DNA from: Vulcanisaeta sp. UBA163
GTDB lineage: Archaea; Thermoproteota; Thermoprotei; Thermoproteales; Thermocladiaceae
Reading direction: 5' to 3'
Assembly: GCA_002496475.1 (NCBI GenBank)
Contig: DAJV01000035.1
Location: 12,113 to 19,679 of the forward strand
Length of the DNA stretch: 7,567 nt
This document shows positions 1 to 5,390 of this stretch, piece by piece; position 1 is the first letter of the stretch; each line of letters opens with the position of its first letter. Below the pieces are notes generated by a model. It was not told the origin of the DNA. It made no database searches and was given only the letters and a program-made list of their open reading frames with translations. Made by a program: the position numbers and the translations under genes.

Positions 1-87
1 GGTAAGGCTAAGCAGGGCAATGAGATTCATCACAGACCCATTGGCTAGTTCGTGAGGTACTAAGTCCATTGTCCCGTAATCAAGTCC
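1..87 (-). pseudogene. Open segment at left edge, possible transporter fragment
   Basis: The minus strand is open from base 87 to the window edge, after a TAG at 88-90. An ATG at 69-67 begins the peptide MDLVPHELANG, followed by a hydrophobic stretch (VMNLIALLSL). A short VP-x-E-L-x-x-G-type loop before a membrane helix is reminiscent of major facilitator transporters, but 29 residues are too few to assign. No TATA box is visible at leaderless distance from this ATG, and the upstream DNA looks decayed, so it may be a fragment rather than a true gene start. The DNA around the ATG resembles the 3' end of the iron-sulfur gene at 449-1825. Confidence 0.25.
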
Positions 88-135
88 CTATCCTAAACCT
101 ATTTCTGGCGTTCCCATTGTCTTTTTCATCACTTG

Positions 136-201
136 CTACTTGCATCTGACTTCTTCCCCGCCCTTTAGGGCTAGGGCTTTCAGTTGTAACCATGTATATA
201 C
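136..201 (-). mobile_element. Possible IS200/IS605 TnpB C-terminal remnant
   Basis: The minus strand reads ...LQLKALALKGGEEVRCK followed by TAG at 138-136. A lysine/alanine-leucine stretch followed by KGGEEV is, from memory, a common C-terminal ending of archaeal IS200/IS605-family TnpB (OrfB) proteins, where the coding end overlaps the GC-rich right end of the element. The DNA here has that character: CCCCGCCCTTTAGGG at 156-170 on the plus strand, with a short CCCT/AGGG stem. No TnpB catalytic motifs or zinc finger are readable upstream in a continuous frame, so at most a decayed end is present. Confidence 0.35.
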
Positions 202-429
202 TCAACTTACCAATCCCATCCCAGAAGCCCTTTGACGAATCCCTTCATACCCACGGCATTAAACTCGGTCATCACGACTCCCACAAGTCTCACTTAACCC
301 AGGAACCTAGTAATCTATGGTTAATATCATTGGCCTTGTCCATGTGGTAAGCCGTGGATTCGTTGAAGAGCACATAAACACGAACTCCATGAGCATCAAC
401 ATTACCGCGATTATGAATGCCAAACCTAC

Positions 430-445
430 AATCACCTAGGTGATT
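430..445. repeat. 16-base perfect palindrome after the Fe-S gene
   Basis: AATCACCTAGGTGATT reads the same on both strands. It begins three bases past the stop codon (451-449) of the minus-strand iron-sulfur gene. With no unpaired loop it is a poor RNA terminator and looks more like a dimeric protein-binding site, or a chance feature. Confidence 0.6.
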
Positions 446-448
446 AAT

Positions 449-1825
449 CTACGTCAAGTCTTCGTGATTAGGGTATGGACTTATCTTTGTTGTTTTCCTT
501 GGTATGATGACTTTGTATACTAAGTCCATTAGTCCCGTGAATGTTATTTTCCTTTCATGAAGCTTGTTTAGTTTTGGTAGTATCCTGTCCATTTGTAGTT
601 TGCAGGCTGCACAGGGCACTACTATGCAATTGGCGCCCTTGTTGATCACGCCCTGATACCAGAGCTCAGCATACTTAGTGGATAGTTCCTCCATTTCCTT
701 AGCCAACATACCGCTTGTTCCCCCACAACATATGGCTAGTTCTGGTTTTTCATTCAATTCCATGTACCGAGAAACCACACTCCGTAGGACAAACCTTGGC
801 TCCTTAACTAAGTCACCGCCCCTGGCGTAGTGGCATGGATCCATGTATATGTAAGTGGCATCATCATTCAATGACGCGTTAAACCTAACTAGGTTCCTTT
901 TAATGGCCTCCGCCGCTATGTATATTATGTGTGTTCCTTCAATACCGTATTCCCTAAGCCTTGGTATTACGTAGTTCTTGAACACCCTCCAACCGTGACC
1001 GCATTCACCGGCTATTACAAGCTTCACGCCTAACCTACGTGCCTCCTCAACAATTCTCTCAGCTATTAACCTCATGTGCCTTTCGTCCATGAATAGGCCG
1101 TAATTCGTTATGTCAGGCGCCCTCGTGCTTAGGGTGAAGTCCATGCCTAGTTCATTGAGTAGTAGTACGTATCCCTTGAATGTGTTTAATGCAATAGTAT
1201 AGTCGGCGCATGCAGACGGCAGCAACAACGCATAGGCCGCCTCGTTAACCTTGACCCTAACATCAACACCCTTTTCAAGCCTTATCTCGTTAACTGCATT
1301 GATTATTAACTCCTTAAGAACATCCTCAGGAAATCCTAGGAAGTTTCCTGTGGACTCCAGGTTATCTATTACTCCCGCCACGTAGCTAGGTACTAAGTTG
1401 AGTTCATAGAGTATGGACCTAATTGTCCTTGTTATGTCAGCCACGTCAACACCAAACGGACACGCCCAGGTACACCTTCTGCATGTTAGGCATTGCCAGA
1501 AGTACGTGTACGCCTCATTAATCACATCGTCATTAATACGTCTCTCCATCATTGACTTAGCCAATGTTATCCTCCCAAGTGGTGAATTCCTAATGTTGCG
1601 CGTTGTTAGGTATGCTGGGCATACTGTTAGGCATGCTCCGCAGTCCATGCACGTACTTAGTGACATAACGAGGCTTCTGTTTTTGCGTACCTTAATCGTA
1701 AGTAAAGCCCCAGGTTCAGTTTCACCATGCTTACCCGGGTCGAGTTTAACCCTATCGTGAAGTCTCCTCAATATATTACTCGGCGCCTTCTCATGCCTAT
1801 ATTCATTCACTGCCTCCCTACTCAT
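449..1825 (-). CDS. HdrD/DsrK-like iron-sulfur heterodisulfide reductase family protein
   Basis: This 458-residue protein has the layout of HdrD/DsrK (HmeD) proteins. Two ferredoxin-type 4Fe-4S motifs come first: C59, C62, C65, C69-P and C112, C115, C118, C122-P. A C-terminal CCG domain follows, with C331, the pair C366-C367-GG and C405-x-x-C408, matching the CX(31-39)CCX(35-38)CXXC pattern that binds a non-cubane 4Fe-4S cluster in HdrB/HdrD. The first CCG copy is partial (C206, C275). In the family such proteins reduce disulfides, for example CoM-S-S-CoB in methanogens or the DsrC trisulfide in sulfate reducers, with electrons from a membrane cytochrome. Since sulfur and sulfate respiration are common in Thermoproteales, a DsrK-like role is plausible but inferred; no DsrM, HdrE or DsrC partner is in view. 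No transmembrane segment is evident, so it is likely cytoplasmic or membrane-associated. A TATA-like stretch lies at 1854-1872. Related (Fe-S)-binding oxidoreductases of the glycolate oxidase GlcF type are the alternative. Confidence 0.87.
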   Translation of the reverse strand: MSREAVNEYRHEKAPSNILRRLHDRVKLDPGKHGETEPGALLTIKVRKNRSLVMSLSTCMDCGACLTVCPAYLTTRNIRNSPLGRITLAKSMMERRINDDVINEAYTYFWQCLTCRRCTWACPFGVDVADITRTIRSILYELNLVPSYVAGVIDNLESTGNFLGFPEDVLKELIINAVNEIRLEKGVDVRVKVNEAAYALLLPSACADYTIALNTFKGYVLLLNELGMDFTLSTRAPDITNYGLFMDERHMRLIAERIVEEARRLGVKLVIAGECGHGWRVFKNYVIPRLREYGIEGTHIIYIAAEAIKRNLVRFNASLNDDATYIYMDPCHYARGGDLVKEPRFVLRSVVSRYMELNEKPELAICCGGTSGMLAKEMEELSTKYAELWYQGVINKGANCIVVPCAACKLQMDRILPKLNKLHERKITFTGLMDLVYKVIIPRKTTKISPYPNHEDLT

Positions 1826-1852
1826 TACCCATACTTACCATGTGATCAATGC

Positions 1853-1872
1853 CTTAATACATTATTATTTAT
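1853..1872 (-). promoter_or_regulatory. TATA-like region for the Fe-S protein gene
   Basis: On the minus strand an AT-rich run contains AAATAATAAT (about 1862-1871) and TATTAA (1854-1859). The start codon is at 1825, so the first would give a leader of about 16 bases and the second a nearly leaderless mRNA. The rest of the divergent spacer up to the eS8 promoter (about 1873-2070) shows no gene I can support. Confidence 0.45.
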
Positions 1873-2074
1873 GCAAAACATGCACTCCAGGCGAAAGAAC
1901 CCTTTTCATTGGTTATGTCATATCCATGGGCCTTAGTCAGTGGTTTTAATGATTTAATTACTGCCAACCACTGCCTTACTTTATGCATCATCCCATTGAA
2001 ACCACCCTCCTTGGTCACTCCATTACCCCTGCAACGATATGCGCCATTACTGCGTTAGGTTTGTGAAGCAAAAT

Positions 2075-2082
2075 CTTTTAAA
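2075..2082 (+). promoter_or_regulatory. TATA box of the eS8 gene
   Basis: CTTTTAAA is centred about 27 bases before the GTG start at 2106. At the usual archaeal TATA-to-start-site spacing, transcription would begin at or next to the GTG, giving a leaderless mRNA. Confidence 0.65.
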
Positions 2083-2105
2083 GGCAATGCTCGCGTTGGG
2101 TCTTC

Positions 2106-2507
2106 GTGGTTAAGCTACTGAGTTTTTACCAAGGTAGGGATTCCAAGAAGCCCACTGGTGGTTATAGGGCTAGGCCGTATAAGGTTAAGAGGAAGGCACT
2201 TGGCGGCGGCCCACCGATTAATGCCACATTGTCTGACAACGAATCCAGAAACGTAGTTAGGGTCTTTGGCGGTAATGTTAAGGTTAAGGCAGTTAATGTA
2301 CAGTACGCTAATTTATACATTCCCAAGGAGAACAAGGCAGTGAAGGTGAAGATACTGAGGATCCTTGATACACCAGCTAATAGAGAGTTTGTCAAGAGGG
2401 ACATTATTGTTAAGGGTTCGATTATAGAGACGGAGAGGGGGAGGGCCATTGTTACATCGAGGCCTGGCCAAGACGGCATAGTTAACGCAATACTCCTTGA
2501 GAAATAA
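2106..2507 (+). CDS. rps8e: Small-subunit ribosomal protein eS8 (S8e)
   Basis: The 133-residue product matches archaeal S8e in length and pattern. The N-terminus has the family's SFYQGRDSKKPTGG start, binding rRNA with a very basic stretch (RPYKVKRKALGGGPP). A beta-rich core follows, with NVVRVFGGNVKVKAV, and a C-terminal part containing FVKRDIIVKGSIIET and TSRPGQDG. It is an archaeal/eukaryotic 30S subunit protein. GTG at 2106 is taken as start because the TATA box at 2075-2082 would place the mRNA 5' end there and no in-frame ATG lies near. No Shine-Dalgarno sequence is visible, consistent with leaderless translation. SRP19 follows after 39 bases with its own TATA-like box. Confidence 0.97.
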   Translation: MVKLLSFYQGRDSKKPTGGYRARPYKVKRKALGGGPPINATLSDNESRNVVRVFGGNVKVKAVNVQYANLYIPKENKAVKVKILRILDTPANREFVKRDIIVKGSIIETERGRAIVTSRPGQDGIVNAILLEK

Positions 2508-2516
2508 CCCAAAAGC

Positions 2517-2524
2517 ATTATTAA
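2517..2524 (+). promoter_or_regulatory. TATA-like box of SRP19
   Basis: ATTATTAA lies just past the eS8 stop and is centred about 26 bases before the SRP19 GTG at 2547. It suggests SRP19 can be transcribed on its own as a leaderless mRNA, besides any readthrough from eS8. Confidence 0.5.
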
Positions 2525-2546
2525 CTAACGTCTCCCCAAACTATAC

Positions 2547-2864
2547 GTGGACAAGAGGGATTACTGGATTATCTGGGCTGTGTATTTTGATTCAAGTAAG
2601 AGTAGGAGCTTTGGTAGGAGGGTTCCGAGTAGTATGGCTGTTAAATCCCCAACAATTGAGGAGTTGGTTAAGGCGGTTAGTAACCTTGGTCTTGAGTTTG
2701 AGGTTTACGCAGATAAGAAGCACCCGAGTAATTGGTTCGAGGGTCCACATGGTTATGTTGCAGTTAAGAAGAGGGATGGAATTAATAAAAGAAGGTTGGT
2801 ACTCAAGATCGCCAAGGAGTTAATTAGGATCCGCCAGTCAACGATGCAGGTCAAGGGTGCCTAG
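2547..2864 (+). CDS. srp19: Signal recognition particle protein SRP19
   Basis: This 105-residue basic protein has the SRP19 signatures. An N-terminal strand YWIIWAVYFDSSKSRSFGRR carries the RNA-binding Y/W and the S-R-x-x-G-R-R segment, followed by a helix with PTIEELVKAVSNLGL. A second RNA-binding loop reads HPSNWFEGPHGYVAVKK, and the C-terminus is a basic helix. SRP19 binds the tips of helices 6 and 8 of 7S RNA and arranges them for SRP54 loading, so it supports co-translational targeting to the membrane. Length is normal for archaea (about 90-105). The GTG start at 2547 suits the TATA-like box at 2517-2524. It runs convergent to the minus-strand gene 2861-3172, and the two ends overlap by four bases. 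Confidence 0.97.
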   Translation: MDKRDYWIIWAVYFDSSKSRSFGRRVPSSMAVKSPTIEELVKAVSNLGLEFEVYADKKHPSNWFEGPHGYVAVKKRDGINKRRLVLKIAKELIRIRQSTMQVKGA

Positions 2865-3172
2865 TTGCCTAGGTTGATGATGAGCTTTAGGTGAACCATG
2901 TCATTAATTGCATGGAGTAATGATGATAGTAGGTTCCTATTTGATGGGGAGTTTACTATTGCTTTGATTAACTCCTCCGGTTTATTAAACGAGGATGAAT
3001 TAACACCCGTAGGTATGGGCATGTCAAGTTCAAGCTCCACCTCATTATGTCCAATTGACGTTACCTTCAACACTATATTATTTCCATAATCCTTAAACCA
3101 GTAATCATCCCCCTCATCCCTCCTGAACCCCATCTCCCTTAGGATCTTTACTAACATTGGTGTCACTAACAT
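2861..3172 (-). CDS. Conserved-looking small protein of unknown function
   Basis: I do not recognise this 103-residue protein. It starts with a short helix (MLVKILREMGF) and a charged RRDEGDDYWFKDYG stretch. Alternating strands follow (NNIVLKVTSIGHNEVELELDMPIP), then a helical C-terminus with PEELIKAIVNSP. No signal peptide, membrane helix or metal motif is visible, so it is probably a small cytoplasmic alpha/beta protein. It lies 25 bases downstream of the membrane protein gene 3198-3557 on the same strand and may be co-transcribed. The start is uncertain: GATATAAG at 3182-3189 lies too near the ATG at 3172 to serve it as a leaderless gene, but sits about 29 bases from a second in-frame ATG at 3157 (residue 6), which would give a 98-residue product. 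Codon pattern and length support a real gene. Confidence 0.65.
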   Translation of the reverse strand: MLVTPMLVKILREMGFRRDEGDDYWFKDYGNNIVLKVTSIGHNEVELELDMPIPTGVNSSSFNKPEELIKAIVNSPSNRNLLSSLLHAINDMVHLKLIINLGN

Positions 3173-3181
3173 CTTAACTCA

Positions 3182-3189
3182 CTTATATC
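3182..3189 (-). promoter_or_regulatory. TATA-like box before the small unknown gene
   Basis: The minus strand reads GATATAAG in the 25-base gap between the two minus-strand genes. It is correctly spaced (about 29 bases) for a leaderless start at the ATG 3157-3155, not at 3172. It could be chance in a short AT-rich gap. Confidence 0.35.
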
Positions 3190-3197
3190 GCTTGCTC

Positions 3198-3557
3198 TCA
3201 TATGTGGGCTATTATTATGGCTAATAATGCCAATAGTATTGCCGATATCACAAGCCTCCTGCCTCTATAGGGACTTATATTAGAGAGCCAGAGGAAACCA
3301 CCAATAATGCCAAAGAGTATTGCCAGGGCCTCTGAGGCATTGTATATTACGTTCTTTAGATAATTCGTGAATGAAACTAGGTTGTTAAGAGCTGTGTTTA
3401 TCACGTTTTCGGTACCATTTGTTATTGAACTCATGAAATTGTTTATTGTATTAGTCACATTACTAGCCACGTCATTAATGCCCTGTGCTGCATGAACTGC
3501 TGTTGGCGTTACCAGCGTTATCAGGATCACGAGAAATACCTCCAGTACTTTTCTCAT
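3198..3557 (-). CDS. Secreted two-helix membrane protein, possibly VirB2/TedC-like pilin
   Basis: The 119-residue protein has a signal peptide (residues 1-23: positive MRK, hydrophobic core, likely cleavage after AVHA). A polar, Asn/Thr-rich amphipathic stretch (about 25-72) follows with several N-glycosylation sequons (N33-V-T, N47-G-T, N73-A-S). Then come a hydrophobic helix (about 76-93), a short basic loop SPYRGRR and a second hydrophobic helix (102-118) ending at the C-terminus. Signal peptide, amphipathic helix and two membrane helices joined by a positive loop is the plan of VirB2/TrbC pilins, and of the archaeal DNA-transfer pilins CedA1 and TedC described for Crenarchaeota. That likeness is architectural only; I cannot align sequences. 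No Ced/Ted ATPase or channel gene lies nearby. It could equally be an unrelated small membrane protein. A Shine-Dalgarno-like GGTGAG sits just before the ATG, and a TATA-like ATTAATAAG lies at 3588-3596. Confidence 0.75.
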   Translation of the reverse strand: MRKVLEVFLVILITLVTPTAVHAAQGINDVASNVTNTINNFMSSITNGTENVINTALNNLVSFTNYLKNVIYNASEALAILFGIIGGFLWLSNISPYRGRRLVISAILLALLAIIIAHI

Positions 3558-3560
3558 TTT

Positions 3561-3597
3561 CTCACCAATACTTTGATTATCGCTGAAGCTTATTAAT
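3561..3597 (-). promoter_or_regulatory. Promoter and ribosome binding site of the two-helix protein
   Basis: On the minus strand ATTAATAAG (about 3588-3596) is a plausible TATA box, and GGTGAG (3566-3561) lies four bases before the ATG at 3557. The predicted transcription start falls close to 3566, so the leader would be little more than the ribosome binding site. This is one of only two places in the window with a clear Shine-Dalgarno match. Confidence 0.5.
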
Positions 3598-3639
3598 CAC
3601 TTTCAGTGAACTCTCGTTCTTCCTCACTTTAATAAAAGC

Positions 3640-3647
3640 TTTATATA
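3640..3647 (+). promoter_or_regulatory. TATA box of thiDN, which decides its start
   Basis: TTTATATA is centred about 28 bases before the ATG at 3672, but lies only four bases before the ATG at 3651. Initiation at the usual spacing would begin near 3670, so the 3651 codon would not be in the mRNA. No room remains for a TPP riboswitch, and none is seen. Confidence 0.7.
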
Positions 3648-3671
3648 ATTATGATAAGGGTATTATTTTGT

Positions 3672-5051
3672 ATGATACCGAGGGCATTAACGATAGCAGG
3701 ACTTGACTCAGGCGGTGGTGCTGGTATTACTGCCGATTTAAAGACGTTTCATGCGCTCGGTGTTTACGGCATGGTTGCGCTAACGGCGGTAACAGCACAG
3801 AACACCCTTGGCGTTAGGGCTGTCCAGGAGATTGATCCATCTATAGTTGAGGCCCAGATAAATGCCGTCGCGGAGGATATAGGTGTTGACGCAGCCAAAA
3901 CAGGTATGCTGAGTAGTTCACAGATCATGGAGACCGCAGCCCGTGCAGTCAGGAAGTGGGGGTTTCCGCTGGTTGTTGATCCTGTGATGTATGCCAAGAG
4001 CGGTGATCCTCTCATTAGGCCTGAGGCCATGGAAACACTAAGGCGTGTAATAATACCCATTGCTAAGGTAGTGACTCCAAACGCGCCGGAGGCCTCTCAC
4101 CTCGCTGGTTTCCGAGTTGAGTCTCTTGACGATGCAAGAAAGGCTGCTAAGACTATTGCCGAGGAGTTTCATCCAGAGATTGTTATTGTTAAGGGTGGTC
4201 ATCTAACTGGGAATGAGAGTATTGATATTGTTTACTTCAGGGATTCTGGCGAGTATAGGGAGTTGAAGGCTCCCAGGATTGATTCGAAGAATACTCACGG
4301 TACTGGTTGCTCATTCTCAGCTGCCATAACCGCTGGATTAGCTAGGGGCCTAAGTCCCTGGGACGCTATTAAACTGGCTAAGGAGCTAATAACAACAGCC
4401 ATTAGGTACTCATTACCTATTGGTCATGGCCATGGCCCCGTTAATCCAATGGCATGGCTTGAACTTAGGGCCTATAGGAATGATGTTGTTAATGAATTAA
4501 ATAAGGCACTTGGGATTATTGAGGAGAACGCTGATTTAATAGGGAATTATATACCTGAGGTCCAGTCAAATCTGGGTTATGCATTACCCGCATTATACGC
4601 CAGGGACTTAAACGATGTTGCCGCCGTGCCTGGCAGAATAGTTAAGTACATGGGCAAGGCCAAGCCAAGTGGTCCACCAACCTTTGGCGTGAGTTCTCAC
4701 GTGGCTAATTACATACTTACGGCCATCAAGTACGACCCGGAAATTAGGTCAGCAATGAATATTAAGTATAATGATGAGGTAATTGAGGCGGCCAAGGAAC
4801 TTGGTTATGTGGTTAGTGGTTATGACAGGAGACAGGAACCGCCTGAGGTTAAGGCTAGGGAGGGCGCTTCAATACCCTGGGGCGCTGAGCAGGCTATAAA
4901 GAACACTGGTAAAGTCCCTGATATAATTTATCACCTTGGTGATTATGGGAAGGAACCTCAGATCGTGATTTTAGATCGAAACCCAATTGATGTTGTAAAT
5001 AAGTTGTTAATGATCATAAAACGCATTAATGAAAAACACAGTTTTTATTAA
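3672..5051 (+). CDS. thiDN: Bifunctional HMP(-P) kinase / thiamine phosphate synthase ThiD-ThiN
   Basis: This 459-residue fusion carries two thiamine enzymes. Residues 1 to about 260 are ThiD, which phosphorylates hydroxymethylpyrimidine and then HMP-phosphate with ATP. Seen are the substrate loop GLDSGGGAGITADLKTF, VTAQNTLGV, GMLSS, VVDPVMYAKSGD, VVTPNAPEA, VIVKGGH and the anion-hole/catalytic HGTGCSFSAAI (Cys213 from this start). After a linker, residues about 268-450 are ThiN, the archaeal thiamine phosphate synthase that joins HMP-PP to thiazole phosphate in place of ThiE. Marks are VPGRIVKYMGKAKPSGPP, FGVSSHVANYI, a YDRRQEPPEVKAREG segment, and PDIIYHLGDYGKEP. Length is normal for ThiDN fusions. 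An upstream in-frame ATG at 3651 would add seven residues (MIRVLFC), but the TATA box at 3640-3647 and the usual ThiD N-terminus favour 3672. No ThiN-linked helix-turn-helix is present, so it is enzyme rather than the ThiR regulator. It converges on the 5069-5380 gene. Confidence 0.97.
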   Translation: MIPRALTIAGLDSGGGAGITADLKTFHALGVYGMVALTAVTAQNTLGVRAVQEIDPSIVEAQINAVAEDIGVDAAKTGMLSSSQIMETAARAVRKWGFPLVVDPVMYAKSGDPLIRPEAMETLRRVIIPIAKVVTPNAPEASHLAGFRVESLDDARKAAKTIAEEFHPEIVIVKGGHLTGNESIDIVYFRDSGEYRELKAPRIDSKNTHGTGCSFSAAITAGLARGLSPWDAIKLAKELITTAIRYSLPIGHGHGPVNPMAWLELRAYRNDVVNELNKALGIIEENADLIGNYIPEVQSNLGYALPALYARDLNDVAAVPGRIVKYMGKAKPSGPPTFGVSSHVANYILTAIKYDPEIRSAMNIKYNDEVIEAAKELGYVVSGYDRRQEPPEVKAREGASIPWGAEQAIKNTGKVPDIIYHLGDYGKEPQIVILDRNPIDVVNKLLMIIKRINEKHSFY

Positions 5052-5055
5052 TTTA
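5036..5055 (+). terminator. T-rich 3' end of thiDN
   Basis: A GTTTTTATTAATTT run overlaps and follows the thiDN stop codon (5049-5051), with five consecutive T at 5042-5046. Archaeal RNA polymerase commonly ends at such T tracts, and none of comparable strength lies earlier in the gene's final stretch. Confidence 0.35.
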
Positions 5056-5068
5056 CCTAACTCCATCA

Positions 5069-5380
5069 CTAAACAAGGACTACTTGGAGATACTTATCCC
5101 CGTGCCTACTTATTTTGTACTTGCTTACTTTACCGTCCCTGAGTACTACGACTTCACCATTCACGTTTTTAGCCACGGGCCTCCAACTTGGTGAGAAGTA
5201 ATACTCACTCCTCTTGTACTTGGACTTAGCCAGTGGATAGGCGTTGCCGTTATACAGTATTACGCCAACACTCCAATCAGGCGCCTTATTAACTAGCGAT
5301 GAAAGGTCCTCTTTATCCGTTGACTCCTCATCAGCTTCCTCGTTCTCGGGTTCTTCCTCGTATCTATCTTCGTCTTCCAT
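5069..5380 (-). CDS. Small protein with acidic N-terminal tail, unknown function
   Basis: I do not recognise this 103-residue protein. The first 28 residues are strongly acidic and low in complexity (MEDEDRYEEEPENEEADEES...), and probably disordered. The remaining 70 or so residues look like a compact beta fold rich in aromatic and basic positions: WSVGVILYNGNAYPLAKS, YYFSPSWRPVAKN, GEVVVLRDGKVSKYKIS and a hydrophobic end YLQVVLV. There is no signal peptide or membrane helix. A negative tail on a basic core is typical of nucleic-acid- or ribosome-associated proteins, but that is speculation. GAATATAAAG at 5402-5411 is a TATA box about 26 bases upstream, so the ATG at 5380 is a good leaderless start. 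It lies 10 bases downstream of a frameshifted gene on the same strand, and the two may once have been co-transcribed. It converges on thiDN with a 17-base gap. Confidence 0.7.
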   Translation of the reverse strand: MEDEDRYEEEPENEEADEESTDKEDLSSLVNKAPDWSVGVILYNGNAYPLAKSKYKRSEYYFSPSWRPVAKNVNGEVVVLRDGKVSKYKISRHGDKYLQVVLV

Positions 5381-5390
5381 TACATAAGGC

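Larger units (their letters stand above)
1..448. other. Gene-free left flank made of decayed coding remnants
   Basis: No intact gene lies in this 448-base stretch. On the minus strand, protein-like open segments follow each other in three frames: 293-448 (52 codons, in frame with the stop of the preceding gene), 207-293 (29 codons, containing VVMTEFNAVGMKGFVKGLL) and 136-201 (22 codons, ending KALALKGGEEVRCK). Each is cut by a stop or frame change. The pattern fits one or more genes that have accumulated indels. The plus strand shows nothing convincing. Confidence 0.45.

Noticed and set aside
449..451. TAG stop of the Fe-S gene followed by 52 open in-frame codons, considered as readthrough or pyrrolysine recoding.
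   Set aside because: The Fe-S protein already has its full family length and no pyrrolysine system is expected in Thermoproteales; the extension is better explained as remnant coding DNA.
1869..2018. 49-codon minus-strand ORF from GTG 2018 in the spacer between the Fe-S gene and eS8.
   Set aside because: No ribosome binding site or recognisable protein pattern, and its 3' end overlaps the promoter of the Fe-S gene; a run this short is expected by chance.
2162..2518. 118-residue open frame antisense to eS8.
   Set aside because: Shadow of a clear ribosomal protein gene on the other strand.
2874..2925. Two TGATGA-like boxes considered as a box C/D sRNA.
   Set aside because: No CTGA D or D' boxes at suitable spacing; the region is the coding end of the minus-strand gene 2861-3172.
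3558..3671. Possible TPP riboswitch ahead of thiDN.
   Set aside because: The spacer holds two divergent promoters, the thiDN mRNA appears leaderless, and no TPP aptamer core such as CTGAGA is present.
3764..4060. 98-residue open frame antisense to thiDN.
   Set aside because: Lies opposite conserved ThiD motifs and has the composition of an antisense shadow.
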